Assembly: GCA_020639195.1 (NCBI GenBank)
Contig: JACKHB010000003.1
Coordinates: 558,001-622,000 of the forward strand
Length of the DNA stretch: 64,000 nucleotides
Source of the DNA: Phycisphaeraceae bacterium
GTDB lineage: Bacteria > Planctomycetota > Phycisphaerae > Phycisphaerales > UBA1924
Reading direction: 5' to 3'
Shown: positions 1 to 8,518 of the stretch, piece after piece
Position numbering within the stretch: position 1 is the first letter of the stretch
Layout: each line of letters starts with the position of its first letter
Notes under the pieces: model-generated
Databases searched by the model: none
The model's input: the letters and a program-made list of their open reading frames with translations, nothing else
Told to the model about the DNA's origin: nothing
Position numbers and translations under genes: made by a program

Positions 1-46
1 CGGTGTTGGCTCGGGGGACGAACTCTTTCACAGAGGAGCGCACGGC

Positions 47-589
47 ATGAAGCTTGGGCGAATGGCGGCGATGTGCGTCGGGCTGCTTTCGATGGCGATT
101 TCGGCGGTTGGCTGTTCGACGACGCCCCGGATGGGGCGGTACACCGTCAACGTTTCCGTGGACCAGGCCTCGTGGGCGGGAGTCGGGGGCGTGGACGCCG
201 TCTCGGTGGATCTCATCGCTCTGAACACGCAGGATGGAGAGATCTGGAGCAACTACCCGCTCAGCGCGTACTTCGGGACCGGCGACACGACCCGGGCCGA
301 CGCGGACAAGGTGACGTTCGAGTTCACGCGCGACAACGCCGGGGCCAAGGCGCTGGCCGGGACCGATGAACACTGGGACCGCTGGCTCAAGAGGGGCGCC
401 CAGCAACTCTTCATCCTGGCGGACCTGCGTGAGCTGCGGGGACAGGACAAGCCCGGGGCGACCGATCCGCGCAGGCTGATCCTTCCGCTGGACACGCGCC
501 ACTGGCCCGCCAACCGAACACTGGATGTCTCGATCCAGCGGAGCGGACTGCGGCTCGACACGGCACAGAAGCCGCTGCCCGAGGGCTGA
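47..589 (+). CDS. tssJ: TssJ-like outer-membrane lipoprotein of the T6SS
   Basis: A 180-residue protein with a signal peptide and a lipobox ending at Cys23 (AVGC, followed by Ser, so outer-membrane sorting is expected). The mature part looks like a compact beta-sandwich: an early strand (VSVDLIAL), a tryptophan/tyrosine segment, a hydrophobic FILADLR strand and a final strand (LDVSIQRSGLRL). This order resembles TssJ, which anchors the TssL-TssM membrane complex to the outer membrane. AGAGGAG lies upstream of the ATG, and the kinase-like gene follows after about 20 bp. Overall similarity to textbook TssJ is low, so the name rests on size, lipoprotein nature, strand pattern and location. It could instead be a different accessory T6SS lipoprotein. 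Confidence 0.6.
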   Translation: MKLGRMAAMCVGLLSMAISAVGCSTTPRMGRYTVNVSVDQASWAGVGGVDAVSVDLIALNTQDGEIWSNYPLSAYFGTGDTTRADADKVTFEFTRDNAGAKALAGTDEHWDRWLKRGAQQLFILADLRELRGQDKPGATDPRRLILPLDTRHWPANRTLDVSIQRSGLRLDTAQKPLPEG

Positions 590-609
590 ACCACGGAACC
601 CGGTGATTG

Positions 610-3600
610 ATGGCTCGTTACGGGCGATTCGAGACGGTTCGTGACCTGTTCCGCGGCGCCTCGGCGACGGTGTCGCTCGCGCGCGAGGCGGGCAGCTCGG
701 GCGAGCCGGGCTTTGTGGTCAAGGCTGTTGAGTCCGATCAGCCGGGACAGGATCGCGCGGTTCTTGACGAGCTGTCGGGACGGTTGCTTGGGCGCGCCTC
801 GGTGCTCAAGAAGCTGACCGAGGCCAAGGCCAAACGCTGGGCTCGGCTCGTGGAAGCCGGCAAAGGCGATGGAGGGGCGTTCTACGTCCTGGAACGATTC
901 CCTCGCACGCTGGATCAGATCATCGCGGGGCGGGTGCGGTTGGATGCCGCGGCGATGCGCCACGTCATCGAGTCCATCCTGACGGGCCTGAAAGAGATTC
1001 AGAAGCTTGCCGGGCAGGGGCACGGCGAGCTGAAGCCCACCAACGTGATGCTCGATCGCATCGGCAAGGCGACGAGCGCGAGAATCGTGCTGTCCGATCC
1101 TCTGCCCGCGGGAACCCTCGACGCGAGCGCGGGGGAATTTGAGGACATTCGGGCGGTCGGGCGCATCATCTATCAGCTTGTGTACTACCAGCCGTATCGC
1201 GAGCTGGGCGGCTGGCCGATCGCGGATTCGGCCGAGTGGAAGCGGCTGGGCCCCAAGGCGACCGCCTGGCGCGAATTGGCCAATCGCTTGCTGGATCCCG
1301 CGGCGTCGATCGGATCGATCACGATCGATCAGACACTGGCGAAGCTTCCCAAGGCCGGCGGTGGGGGAATTGCGCCCAAGTTCGGCATCGCCGCGGCGGT
1401 CGTTGCGGTTCTGGCGGCGGGCGCGTACTTCGGCGGTCCGAGCCTGATGAAGTTGTTTGGCGGGTCGAACGGGCCAAGCGACGGTCCCAAGTCGGATCCG
1501 ACGGCGGTTCGGGCCGCGTGGTCGCGGTGGTGTCACGGCTATTCGTTCGTGCGAGACTTTGGCGGGCAGGTTCGGGCCCGACTCGACGACATGGTGGACG
1601 CGAAGTTCCTTCCGACGCCCCTGGTCGAAGCGATGGGCAATTCGCGCCGCCGGGGCGATCTTGATCCTTCTCAAGCCGGTTCGGGTTCGCTCGCATACGA
1701 CGCGGACGATCCGCCCTCGTCGGTGCTGGACGGCTCGCTCGACGAGCTTGTCATGGATCGGAGCGGCACGGTCGTGGAGGCGGTGCGCAGTCTCGGCGGC
1801 ACGTGGCCGGAGGAGAGGGGGATTGAAGCGCTGGCCCAGGCGCTGCGCGACGTGGGCCTGGCTTCGGCGGCAGAGGACGTAACCCGGTGGAGTTCGCCGC
1901 TGGGAGTGCTGGGGGCCCAAGACCCTGCACAGTGGTCTGGCAACGCGGCGACCATCGGCCGGCTCATCGTGTCGCTGTATGACAGTCGTGATGTGCGCAA
2001 TCAACTGGTGCAGACGTGCCGAGAATTCGGGGAGATCGCTGGTCAGCTTGGGTCGGTCGGTGACCCGATGCTGGCGAGGCTGGGCGGGGCGGGCGCCGCA
2101 CTCACGCTGGACCTTGGAGACGCCCCGGCGGAGTCGCTGAGCGCCCTGCAGAGGGAACTCGCGTCACTGATCTCTTCGGCGCGGGATGTTCGGGCATTCG
2201 TCGCGAACATCTGGCAGGGACAGGTGCCGGAAGCGTTCCTTGACGACACGCCGGAACTGCGAGCGGAGGGAACCGTCGTCACGACCAAGTTTCTGTCCGA
2301 TTATCTGGTCGCCGCCACATACTGGAATCCACCGGCGCCGGAAGAGTTCGACGACCCGCGCGAGGGTTGGCGGATCGATTCACAGTTGACCGCGACCGAG
2401 GCCTCGGTGGACGATCTGGAATCGGAGCTCTCGCTTTCGGACGCGGAGCGGGCCCAATTCGGCAGCCAGTTCGACTCGGCGCGCCGGCAGATAGCGGCGA
2501 TCCGAAGCGACGTCGACGCCGTTGACTCGATGACCGAAGCCGACGGCGCCGAAGCGATTCGCACGAGGATGCGAGAAGTCGACGTCGCGCTGGGTGCGGT
2601 GGGGGACTCGCTGGGATCGCTCCGCACGAGCGTGGCGACGGCGAGACAGGCCGAGGCTGCGCGGCTCGCCGCGGCAAGTCAGGACCTCGAGAGGGTCAGG
2701 GAGGCTCGACAGGCCTATGTCTCGCAGGTTTCATCGGTGCAGAGCGCATGGAGCACGCCAAACGCGGCGGCGGACGCGGCGTGGAGGGCGGGCCGGGACG
2801 CGAATCTCGCGGGGCTGGAGTCCGGCGAGCTGTCGCTGGACCAGACGGTGAATCGGAACCGGGAGCTGGAGGCAGCGCTCAGAGCCGTAGAGGCGGTGAC
2901 AGCGTCCAGGCTCTCGGTGCCGTCGTGGCCGAACGGCGTTGATCGGCAGGCGATCGAATCGGCGGCGGCGACGCGGCGCGACGAGTTGATCGACGCATTG
3001 CTCCGAAGCGGCGGATACGCAAGCGGCGCGCGGTCTGGCGCAGCGCCCACCCGGCAGTCCGCAGAAGTCGCGCAGTATGAGTCGTGGATTTCGCGTGTGC
3101 CCGCCGTGATCGCGCAGGCCGCAGCGATTCGTGCCGATGCCGAGAGGTGTGTTCCGATCGACGAGGGCTCGGGGGGAGTCGGGTCGATCGAAGAACGATT
3201 CTCGGCGATGGTTGCTGAGGCGGAGGACCTGGGCATCGAGGAGGCCGTGGCGTCGACCGTCGCGACCCGTCTTGCACGCCTTCGTCTTCTTGGGGTGACT
3301 GCGACGGAGTTGGTGCAACTGGCGGGGGACATCCAGGACCTTCCTCGCGCGATGGCCGCGTGGAGGGAATTGGGCGACGCGGGCGTGTGGCCCGACACTG
3401 TGGCGGACTTGGACAAGGAGCTGCAGCTTCGCGATCTGCTCAAGTCCGCGGTGGAGAGAAGGCGATCGGACCTCGGAGAAGAGGCGGCGTTGGGATTGCA
3501 GCGAGAGCTGGACGGGGGATCTCGCTCGCGCTGGCTGGCCTACACGCATCGGTGCCGCAGCGCAGCGCAGCTCTCTGAGGCGATGGGCCGGCAGCGCCAG

Positions 3601-4938
3601 TTTGCCCCCGAGGGCGTGAGCGCGAGCGAGCTCTCCGAGCGCACAAGGTACAACGTGCGACTGCTCGCGTTCGTTCGCGCATGGCAGGGGCTTGGAGGAG
3701 CGCCTGAGGACGAGGCCGTCAAGGCGCAGGTCACGCAGTTCGTGCAGGACGCCGGAGCGTTCTCGGCCGAACTGAACGCGGACGCTTCGGACTGGATCGA
3801 GAAGCTGCGGGCGGCGGCGGCTGGTGGGAGCGGGGGAGGCGGCGCGAACAGGGGGGCTCTGGAGGAGGTTGGGCCCGGGGCGAAGGGCTGGGAGTTGCTC
3901 GACGGCGTTGGTGTCGATCAGGTCACCTATCGGATGGCCGGCACAGGGCGCGAGATGACGTTCATTCGTCTGCCCGACGAGGCGGGCACGGGGGAGAGCG
4001 TGTTTCTCGCCCAGTCGGAGGTCTCGATCGGGCTGTTCAGCGATGTTGTTTCGGCGGCGGGGGCATGGGGACAGATGACGCCGTGGACCACGCTGACAGA
4101 GCGTCAGCGGGCGTCTTCGCCAGGAGCACGCCGCTCGGGACGCCTCGGGGCATGGCGATGGCAGGCACAAACAGGCCGGATCGTGCCCGCGCAGGAGTGG
4201 TTCGATCCGGGACCGATCGAGCGCGGGATCGCCTTCTACGACCCCGGGGTTGAATCGGGACTGCGCCCACCCGGCGACGACTCACCCATGCAACAGATGA
4301 CCGTCGCCGTAGCGGAGGCGTTCTGCGGCCTGATCGGATGTGGGCTTCCCACCCAGTCGCAATGGCTGCGGGGGTATGGACTCGCCGGCCAGCGGGGGCT
4401 CGGCCCGACGAATCTTCGGGATGCGGTGTTTGTGGCTCAACGCGACTACGCGGCCGGGCCTTTCAATTCGGTGCCCTTGCCGCCAAACGTCTCGGTTCGG
4501 ACGCCGCTCTTCCCCGACGAGCCGCTCGAACCCACACCTTGGTACGAGGGCTCGGTCTCGGAGATCGGTCGGCGAGAGAGTGCGAGGCCGGTGCCAGATT
4601 CGGGCAACGATGGTGCGCTGTGGTTCGTCGGTGTGGAGACCGGCGGAACGACGGGCTCCTTCCATCATCTCGTCGGAAACGTGGCGGAATTCGTCGCGCT
4701 GGCCGGCGGCGGCTACGCGGTGGTTGGCGGCTCCGCGCTGTCACCGCCTGAATTCGGCCCTCCAGAGACTCCGATCGTGATGATGCCTCTGAAGGCTAAG
4801 GGGGGGCGTCCGGTGGCGCTCTTCGACGTGGGCGTTCGACCGGCGTTCAGCGCGACGGGGCTCGATGCGCCCGTCGCGCTGGCGGATGTCCTCCGTCCGC
4901 TGGTGGAGCAGCCCGCCTATGTCTTCGAGTCGCCGTGA
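610..4938 (+). CDS. Degenerate Ser/Thr kinase - TM - coiled-coil - FGE-fold fusion, PpkA-like T6SS regulator
   Basis: About 1442 residues. Residues 1-250 resemble a protein kinase: a VVK lysine near residue 38 and a catalytic-loop-like HGELKPTN at 138-145. The catalytic Asp of HRD is replaced by Glu (HGE) and the DFG region reads SDP (Asp163), so activity is doubtful. A single TM segment lies near 258-276. A long Ala/Glu/Arg-rich, probably helical stalk follows to about 1080. The last 350 residues look like an FGE/SUMF1 fold, with GNVAEF at 1356-1361, an NLRDA motif and a final GVRPAF. The two FGE cysteines are absent, so this is probably a binding domain. Its C-terminus is paralogous to the protein at 12992-17440. 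The likely role is a membrane sensor or activator like PpkA. ATG at 610 was preferred over TTG at 607; neither has a strong ribosome-binding site. Confidence 0.75.
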   Translation: MARYGRFETVRDLFRGASATVSLAREAGSSGEPGFVVKAVESDQPGQDRAVLDELSGRLLGRASVLKKLTEAKAKRWARLVEAGKGDGGAFYVLERFPRTLDQIIAGRVRLDAAAMRHVIESILTGLKEIQKLAGQGHGELKPTNVMLDRIGKATSARIVLSDPLPAGTLDASAGEFEDIRAVGRIIYQLVYYQPYRELGGWPIADSAEWKRLGPKATAWRELANRLLDPAASIGSITIDQTLAKLPKAGGGGIAPKFGIAAAVVAVLAAGAYFGGPSLMKLFGGSNGPSDGPKSDPTAVRAAWSRWCHGYSFVRDFGGQVRARLDDMVDAKFLPTPLVEAMGNSRRRGDLDPSQAGSGSLAYDADDPPSSVLDGSLDELVMDRSGTVVEAVRSLGGTWPEERGIEALAQALRDVGLASAAEDVTRWSSPLGVLGAQDPAQWSGNAATIGRLIVSLYDSRDVRNQLVQTCREFGEIAGQLGSVGDPMLARLGGAGAALTLDLGDAPAESLSALQRELASLISSARDVRAFVANIWQGQVPEAFLDDTPELRAEGTVVTTKFLSDYLVAATYWNPPAPEEFDDPREGWRIDSQLTATEASVDDLESELSLSDAERAQFGSQFDSARRQIAAIRSDVDAVDSMTEADGAEAIRTRMREVDVALGAVGDSLGSLRTSVATARQAEAARLAAASQDLERVREARQAYVSQVSSVQSAWSTPNAAADAAWRAGRDANLAGLESGELSLDQTVNRNRELEAALRAVEAVTASRLSVPSWPNGVDRQAIESAAATRRDELIDALLRSGGYASGARSGAAPTRQSAEVAQYESWISRVPAVIAQAAAIRADAERCVPIDEGSGGVGSIEERFSAMVAEAEDLGIEEAVASTVATRLARLRLLGVTATELVQLAGDIQDLPRAMAAWRELGDAGVWPDTVADLDKELQLRDLLKSAVERRRSDLGEEAALGLQRELDGGSRSRWLAYTHRCRSAAQLSEAMGRQRQFAPEGVSASELSERTRYNVRLLAFVRAWQGLGGAPEDEAVKAQVTQFVQDAGAFSAELNADASDWIEKLRAAAAGGSGGGGANRGALEEVGPGAKGWELLDGVGVDQVTYRMAGTGREMTFIRLPDEAGTGESVFLAQSEVSIGLFSDVVSAAGAWGQMTPWTTLTERQRASSPGARRSGRLGAWRWQAQTGRIVPAQEWFDPGPIERGIAFYDPGVESGLRPPGDDSPMQQMTVAVAEAFCGLIGCGLPTQSQWLRGYGLAGQRGLGPTNLRDAVFVAQRDYAAGPFNSVPLPPNVSVRTPLFPDEPLEPTPWYEGSVSEIGRRESARPVPDSGNDGALWFVGVETGGTTGSFHHLVGNVAEFVALAGGGYAVVGGSALSPPEFGPPETPIVMMPLKAKGGRPVALFDVGVRPAFSATGLDAPVALADVLRPLVEQPAYVFESP

Positions 4939-4947
4939 CCTCGAGGG

Positions 4948-5181
4948 TCAGCGTTCGTCGTCGGTGACCGAAGCGAAGTCCATATCGCCGAACTGCTCGG
5001 CCTTGGCGAGGGTGACGGCGACGCCGAACGTGGTGGCGCCGAGCATGTCGCCGGCGCCCACATTCAGGCGGTAATTGGCCTCGTAGTCGTACTCATCGAC
5101 CCTGGCCTGCGGCTCGAATGTCGAGCAAGCACCAAGGCCAAGAACGAGCAACGCGGGGGTGAGTCGGGCGGCGCGCTTCAT
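4948..5181 (-). CDS. Small lipoprotein of unknown function, opposed to the T6SS genes
   Basis: A 77-residue protein starting MKRAARLTP, with a hydrophobic stretch and a lipobox ending at Cys19 (GLGAC). The mature part is only about 59 residues, acidic and rich in Ala and Asp, with no motif I recognise. The start at 5181 is fixed by AGGAGGAG about 8 bases upstream on the - strand; the reading frame runs further upstream but without support. It is the only - strand gene inside the T6SS region. It ends about 10 bp from the end of the kinase fusion, so the two genes converge, and it diverges from the next + strand gene. It may belong to the secretion system or be an unrelated envelope lipoprotein. 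Confidence 0.65.
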   Translation of the reverse strand: MKRAARLTPALLVLGLGACSTFEPQARVDEYDYEANYRLNVGAGDMLGATTFGVAVTLAKAEQFGDMDFASVTDDER

Positions 5182-5433
5182 CGTTGGGTCTCCTCCTGCG
5201 GCACCGGTCATCCAGGCCGCGAGTGGAGGCATCGGCACGCGCAGCGACAGCGCGCAGAGGTTGGGAGGGAAGGGCATCGCCGGCCGGTTCGGGATCCGGA
5301 GCGATCGGTCTGCCCGGCACAGGGCGCAGACGCTGCGCGACAAGTGGTTCCAGATAACCTGACAGCCCTCGACTTTCGGACGTGGCGGGCGGGCCTTATG
5401 ATGGCCCCGTCTGGTTCCGCAGTGGAGGTTCGA

Positions 5434-6393
5434 GTGGCTCAGGGCAACTCCATCGGGTCAGGACGCTCGGGGGACTCCGAAGGGGTTGATGCGCTCGCGG
5501 CTCGGATCCGTGCGATCCAGGCCGACCTTGCCGACTCCGATGGGCCTTTGCGGGCCGAACACATCGCCGAGGAGATTGATCGGGCCGTGGGCCGGCTGCT
5601 GCCCGATCAGCGACTGGGGTTCCTCGAAGCACTGGGGGCGAGATTCCCTAGCTGGGACAGCGACCTCACGGCCAGCGCGGCTTCGGAGTCCAAGACCCGG
5701 TCCGTCGAGGACCGGCAGGAACTGAACGATCCGAGTCTGCTGGTCCGCCGCCTCACAGAGCTGACCAAGGGCTGGTCCGAACAGAAGCGGGCGCCCATCG
5801 TCGAGGCCCTCAAGCGAGCGGGACTGGCGCCAAGCGGAGAGGGCGGCTGGCCGGCCGACGCAGCGGCGAGATTCTGCAAGGCTGTGTACGACGCCGACCA
5901 GGGGCCCATCGACGGAGGCAGGGCCCTGGATCTCAGCGCGCGACTGGTTCTGCTCGTGCTCAGCCTCGAGAAGGTCGTCTGGCGGACGTGGCAGCAGATG
6001 TCGCCCAGATCGATCGTCAAGCGGCGGTATTCGCTGCAGAAACTGGCGTCCACGTTCGTGTCTGGCGATCAGGCGGCGTCGCGAGGAGACCTGGAATCGG
6101 CGCTGGAGGAACTGAGGCAGATGACTGCCGGGATCATCGCGGCGGTCGCGCAGGCCGGGCACCTGTCGTGGGTGCGATTGGGGCACCTCCTTCCTGACGA
6201 GGTGATGGCGGCGGCGAAGGAAGAGGGCAAGAAGGCGTGGGAGTCATGGGAGGTGGCGTATTGGCGGCGCTACAAGGATCTGGCGTCCACGATCGATCCA
6301 GCGACGTTCGAGTCTGAGATTCTGCGTGGGCTGGCGGACTGGGTGGAAGAGGTGATCGGTCGCGGGGCGCGAACCGTGCCGGGGAGTCGGTAG
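5434..6393 (+). CDS. T6SS-cluster protein of unknown function, weakly TagH-like C-terminus
   Basis: A 319-residue soluble protein with no signal peptide or TM segment. It is mainly helical and rich in Ala, Glu and Arg. The last 120 residues (a WRTWQQMSP segment, then AYWRRYKDLAS and a Trp/Val-rich end) vaguely recall the helical C-terminal region of FHA-containing TagH/ImpI proteins, but no FHA domain is present. I do not assign a function. The start is the GTG at 5434, because GGAGG sits 5 bases upstream; the frame stays open back to 5344 without such a signal. It lies 27 bp before tssK in the same direction, so it is probably the first gene of the K-L-M module. A TagH C-terminus without its FHA head, or a baseplate accessory protein, are both guesses. 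Confidence 0.6.
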   Translation: MAQGNSIGSGRSGDSEGVDALAARIRAIQADLADSDGPLRAEHIAEEIDRAVGRLLPDQRLGFLEALGARFPSWDSDLTASAASESKTRSVEDRQELNDPSLLVRRLTELTKGWSEQKRAPIVEALKRAGLAPSGEGGWPADAAARFCKAVYDADQGPIDGGRALDLSARLVLLVLSLEKVVWRTWQQMSPRSIVKRRYSLQKLASTFVSGDQAASRGDLESALEELRQMTAGIIAAVAQAGHLSWVRLGHLLPDEVMAAAKEEGKKAWESWEVAYWRRYKDLASTIDPATFESEILRGLADWVEEVIGRGARTVPGSR

Positions 6394-6420
6394 TCGGCAC
6401 GCAAGTGAGGCGGGAGGCGC

Positions 6421-7788
6421 ATGACGCTGCAGGTTCATTGGCATGAGGGGCTCTTTCTTCAACCGCATCACCTGCAGGCGATGCAGCGAGGCCTGCTCGA
6501 CACGATGGCGCGAGAGCGCCGCTTCGCATGGCCGTACCCGTACGGAGTCGTCGAGGCCAAACTCAGCCGCGATGAGCTGGAGAACATGCGCGTCCGGTTC
6601 GACCGATTGCTTGTGGCCATGCCCAACGGCGTGGTGGTCGACGTGCCGCACGCCGCAGAGATCCCGCCCTTGGATATCGAGGAGGCGTTCAACGCGAGCG
6701 TGCAGCCGCTGAATGTGAGTCTTGCCGTTCCGTTGTATTACCCCAAGCGGGGCAACTCGATCGAGCCGGGGCCCGGTGCGGACTGGAGGACCAAGCGGCT
6801 GTTTCGAGTCTCAGAGGTCACCCAGCCCGACGAGAACACTGGCGACAACGCCAAGGCGATGCTGATCAGAAAGATCAACGCCCGGCTGCTCCTGGAGCAC
6901 GACGATCGCACGGACCTGGAGGTCATGCCCCTGCTCCGCATCGCGCACGCCGTGGGCGAGGACAGCGGGCTGCCGCGACTGGATGCGGAGTTCATTCCGG
7001 CGTGCATGGTCGTGGCTGGATCGGTGACGCTGAGCGAGAAGCTGCGTGACCTGGCGAATCAGATCGAAGCCAACCGCAAGGAACTGGTGAACCAGTTGAC
7101 TCGCGGCGGGTTCAACGCCGAAACGATCAAGGGCATCCAGATTCAGCAGATGATGAAGCTCGTGGCGCTCAATCGCTTCGCGGGCCGACTGACCAGCCTG
7201 GTCCCGGCGTACGGAGCGATCAGTCCCTTCGAGGTGTACCTCGAGCTTCGGGATTGCCTCGGCTCGCTCGCGGCACTCCATCCCGACGTGGATCCGTACG
7301 ACGTGCCTCGGTACGACCACGACAACCCCGCGGTGGCGTTCGCTGAGCTGGAGAAGAAGATCCGGGCCTTCCTGAAGGTGGAGCGTTCTGGCTCGTGGCT
7401 GAAGATCGCGTTCCGGGCGGAGGGCGGCGTGCTGGTCGCGGAACTGGAAGACAAGCACATCGGGGGACCCAACGAGTATTTCCTTGCGATCAAGACGAGC
7501 GAGGATCCGCGGGCGCTCGCCCGGCTCGTCGAGGATGCCGACGAGTTCAAGCTGATGGCCAAGAGCCTGGTGCAGACCCGCATCCGCGGCGTGCGGCTGG
7601 CCGAGGAGCGGCACCCGCCGCTGGAGTTGCCCAGCCCGACGGGCCTGCACTACTTCCGGCTCATGCGGGCCGAGAGCGCCAGAACATGGGAGCGGATCGT
7701 GCAAGAGCGCTCCATGGCCGTCAAGTTTCCGGGCGCGGAGAGCGCCAGGTTCGATGAGGTGTCGCTGTACATGACCGTGCCGTCCTGA
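6421..7788 (+). CDS. tssK: T6SS baseplate subunit TssK
   Basis: 455 residues, the usual TssK length (about 440-450). The N-terminus is diagnostic: VHWHEGLFLQPHHLQ, followed by the conserved RFDRLLVAMPNGVVVDVP region. TssK trimers link the TssEFG baseplate wedges to the TssL-TssM membrane complex in the cytoplasm. GGGAGG lies a few bases before the ATG. It is followed by tssL after 31 bp and then tssM, the classic K-L-M order. No missing segment is seen. Confidence 0.96.
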   Translation: MTLQVHWHEGLFLQPHHLQAMQRGLLDTMARERRFAWPYPYGVVEAKLSRDELENMRVRFDRLLVAMPNGVVVDVPHAAEIPPLDIEEAFNASVQPLNVSLAVPLYYPKRGNSIEPGPGADWRTKRLFRVSEVTQPDENTGDNAKAMLIRKINARLLLEHDDRTDLEVMPLLRIAHAVGEDSGLPRLDAEFIPACMVVAGSVTLSEKLRDLANQIEANRKELVNQLTRGGFNAETIKGIQIQQMMKLVALNRFAGRLTSLVPAYGAISPFEVYLELRDCLGSLAALHPDVDPYDVPRYDHDNPAVAFAELEKKIRAFLKVERSGSWLKIAFRAEGGVLVAELEDKHIGGPNEYFLAIKTSEDPRALARLVEDADEFKLMAKSLVQTRIRGVRLAEERHPPLELPSPTGLHYFRLMRAESARTWERIVQERSMAVKFPGAESARFDEVSLYMTVPS

Positions 7789-7819
7789 GCGAGGGGCGGA
7801 GTCGAGGAAGGCCACAGGC

Positions 7820-8518
7820 ATGACGCTGCTCGAGGTCGTGGAACCGCTGTTTCAGTACATCTGCCGGATCAACCGGTCGGCCCGCAAGGGCGTCGTCATG
7901 GACGCCTCGCGTGTGCGGGCGGAGGTCCAGGCGATCTTTGACCAGATGCGTCGCGATGCGGGCTCGGCCGATCTGGGCGAGTCGTTGGAGAGGGTTCGGC
8001 TTCCACTGGTCTACTTCGTGGATTTCATGATCAAGGAGAGCCCCGGGGGGCTGGGGCGAGAGTGGCAGGAGATGGCCCACGAAGAGAACATGTTCGCGGG
8101 CGACGAGCATTTCTTCGATCTGCTCGACGAGGCGCTCAAGGAATCTGGAAAGCAGGCCGCCGACCGGCTGGCCGTGTTCTATTCGTGCCTCGGGCTGGGA
8201 TTCAGCGGGTTCTACGTGGGGCAGCCGGAGTATCTGCGGAAGAAGATGCTCGAGATCAGCGCACGCATTCGCCCCATGATGGAGACCGATGAGTCCGCCC
8301 GCCTCTGCCCGGAGGCGTACGACCACGTGGATACGACGAACCTCATCCAACCCCCCGGACGGAGCGTCATGGGCATCGCGCTCGCGCTGGTCGTGCTCAT
8401 CATCGTTCTGGCGATCGGAAACGCGTACTTGTACCTCTCCAGCTCCGATGCCCTTCGCGCCGCGCTGGACCACATCAACGAAGATACATCGGCCGTGACG
8501 GCCGGGGGTGGACGCTGA
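7820..8518 (+). CDS. tssL: T6SS inner-membrane protein TssL (DotU/IcmH family)
   Basis: 232 residues. The N-terminal 180 form the cytoplasmic helical DotU domain (MTLLEVVEPLFQYICRI, then a segment containing LPLVYFVDFMI). One TM anchor follows at about 185-208 (GIALALVVLIIVLAIGNAYL), with a short periplasmic tail. There is no OmpA-type peptidoglycan-binding extension, so peptidoglycan anchoring would have to come from another protein. The stop codon overlaps the tssM start as TGATG, which suggests translational coupling. It binds TssM and TssK in the membrane complex. Confidence 0.94.
   Translation: MTLLEVVEPLFQYICRINRSARKGVVMDASRVRAEVQAIFDQMRRDAGSADLGESLERVRLPLVYFVDFMIKESPGGLGREWQEMAHEENMFAGDEHFFDLLDEALKESGKQAADRLAVFYSCLGLGFSGFYVGQPEYLRKKMLEISARIRPMMETDESARLCPEAYDHVDTTNLIQPPGRSVMGIALALVVLIIVLAIGNAYLYLSSSDALRAALDHINEDTSAVTAGGGR

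Noticed and set aside
3870..4938. Active formylglycine-generating enzyme or sulfatase maturation
   Set aside because: The cysteines used for catalysis and metal binding are absent from the C-terminal segment, no sulfatase gene is nearby, and the domain is attached to a T6SS regulator.
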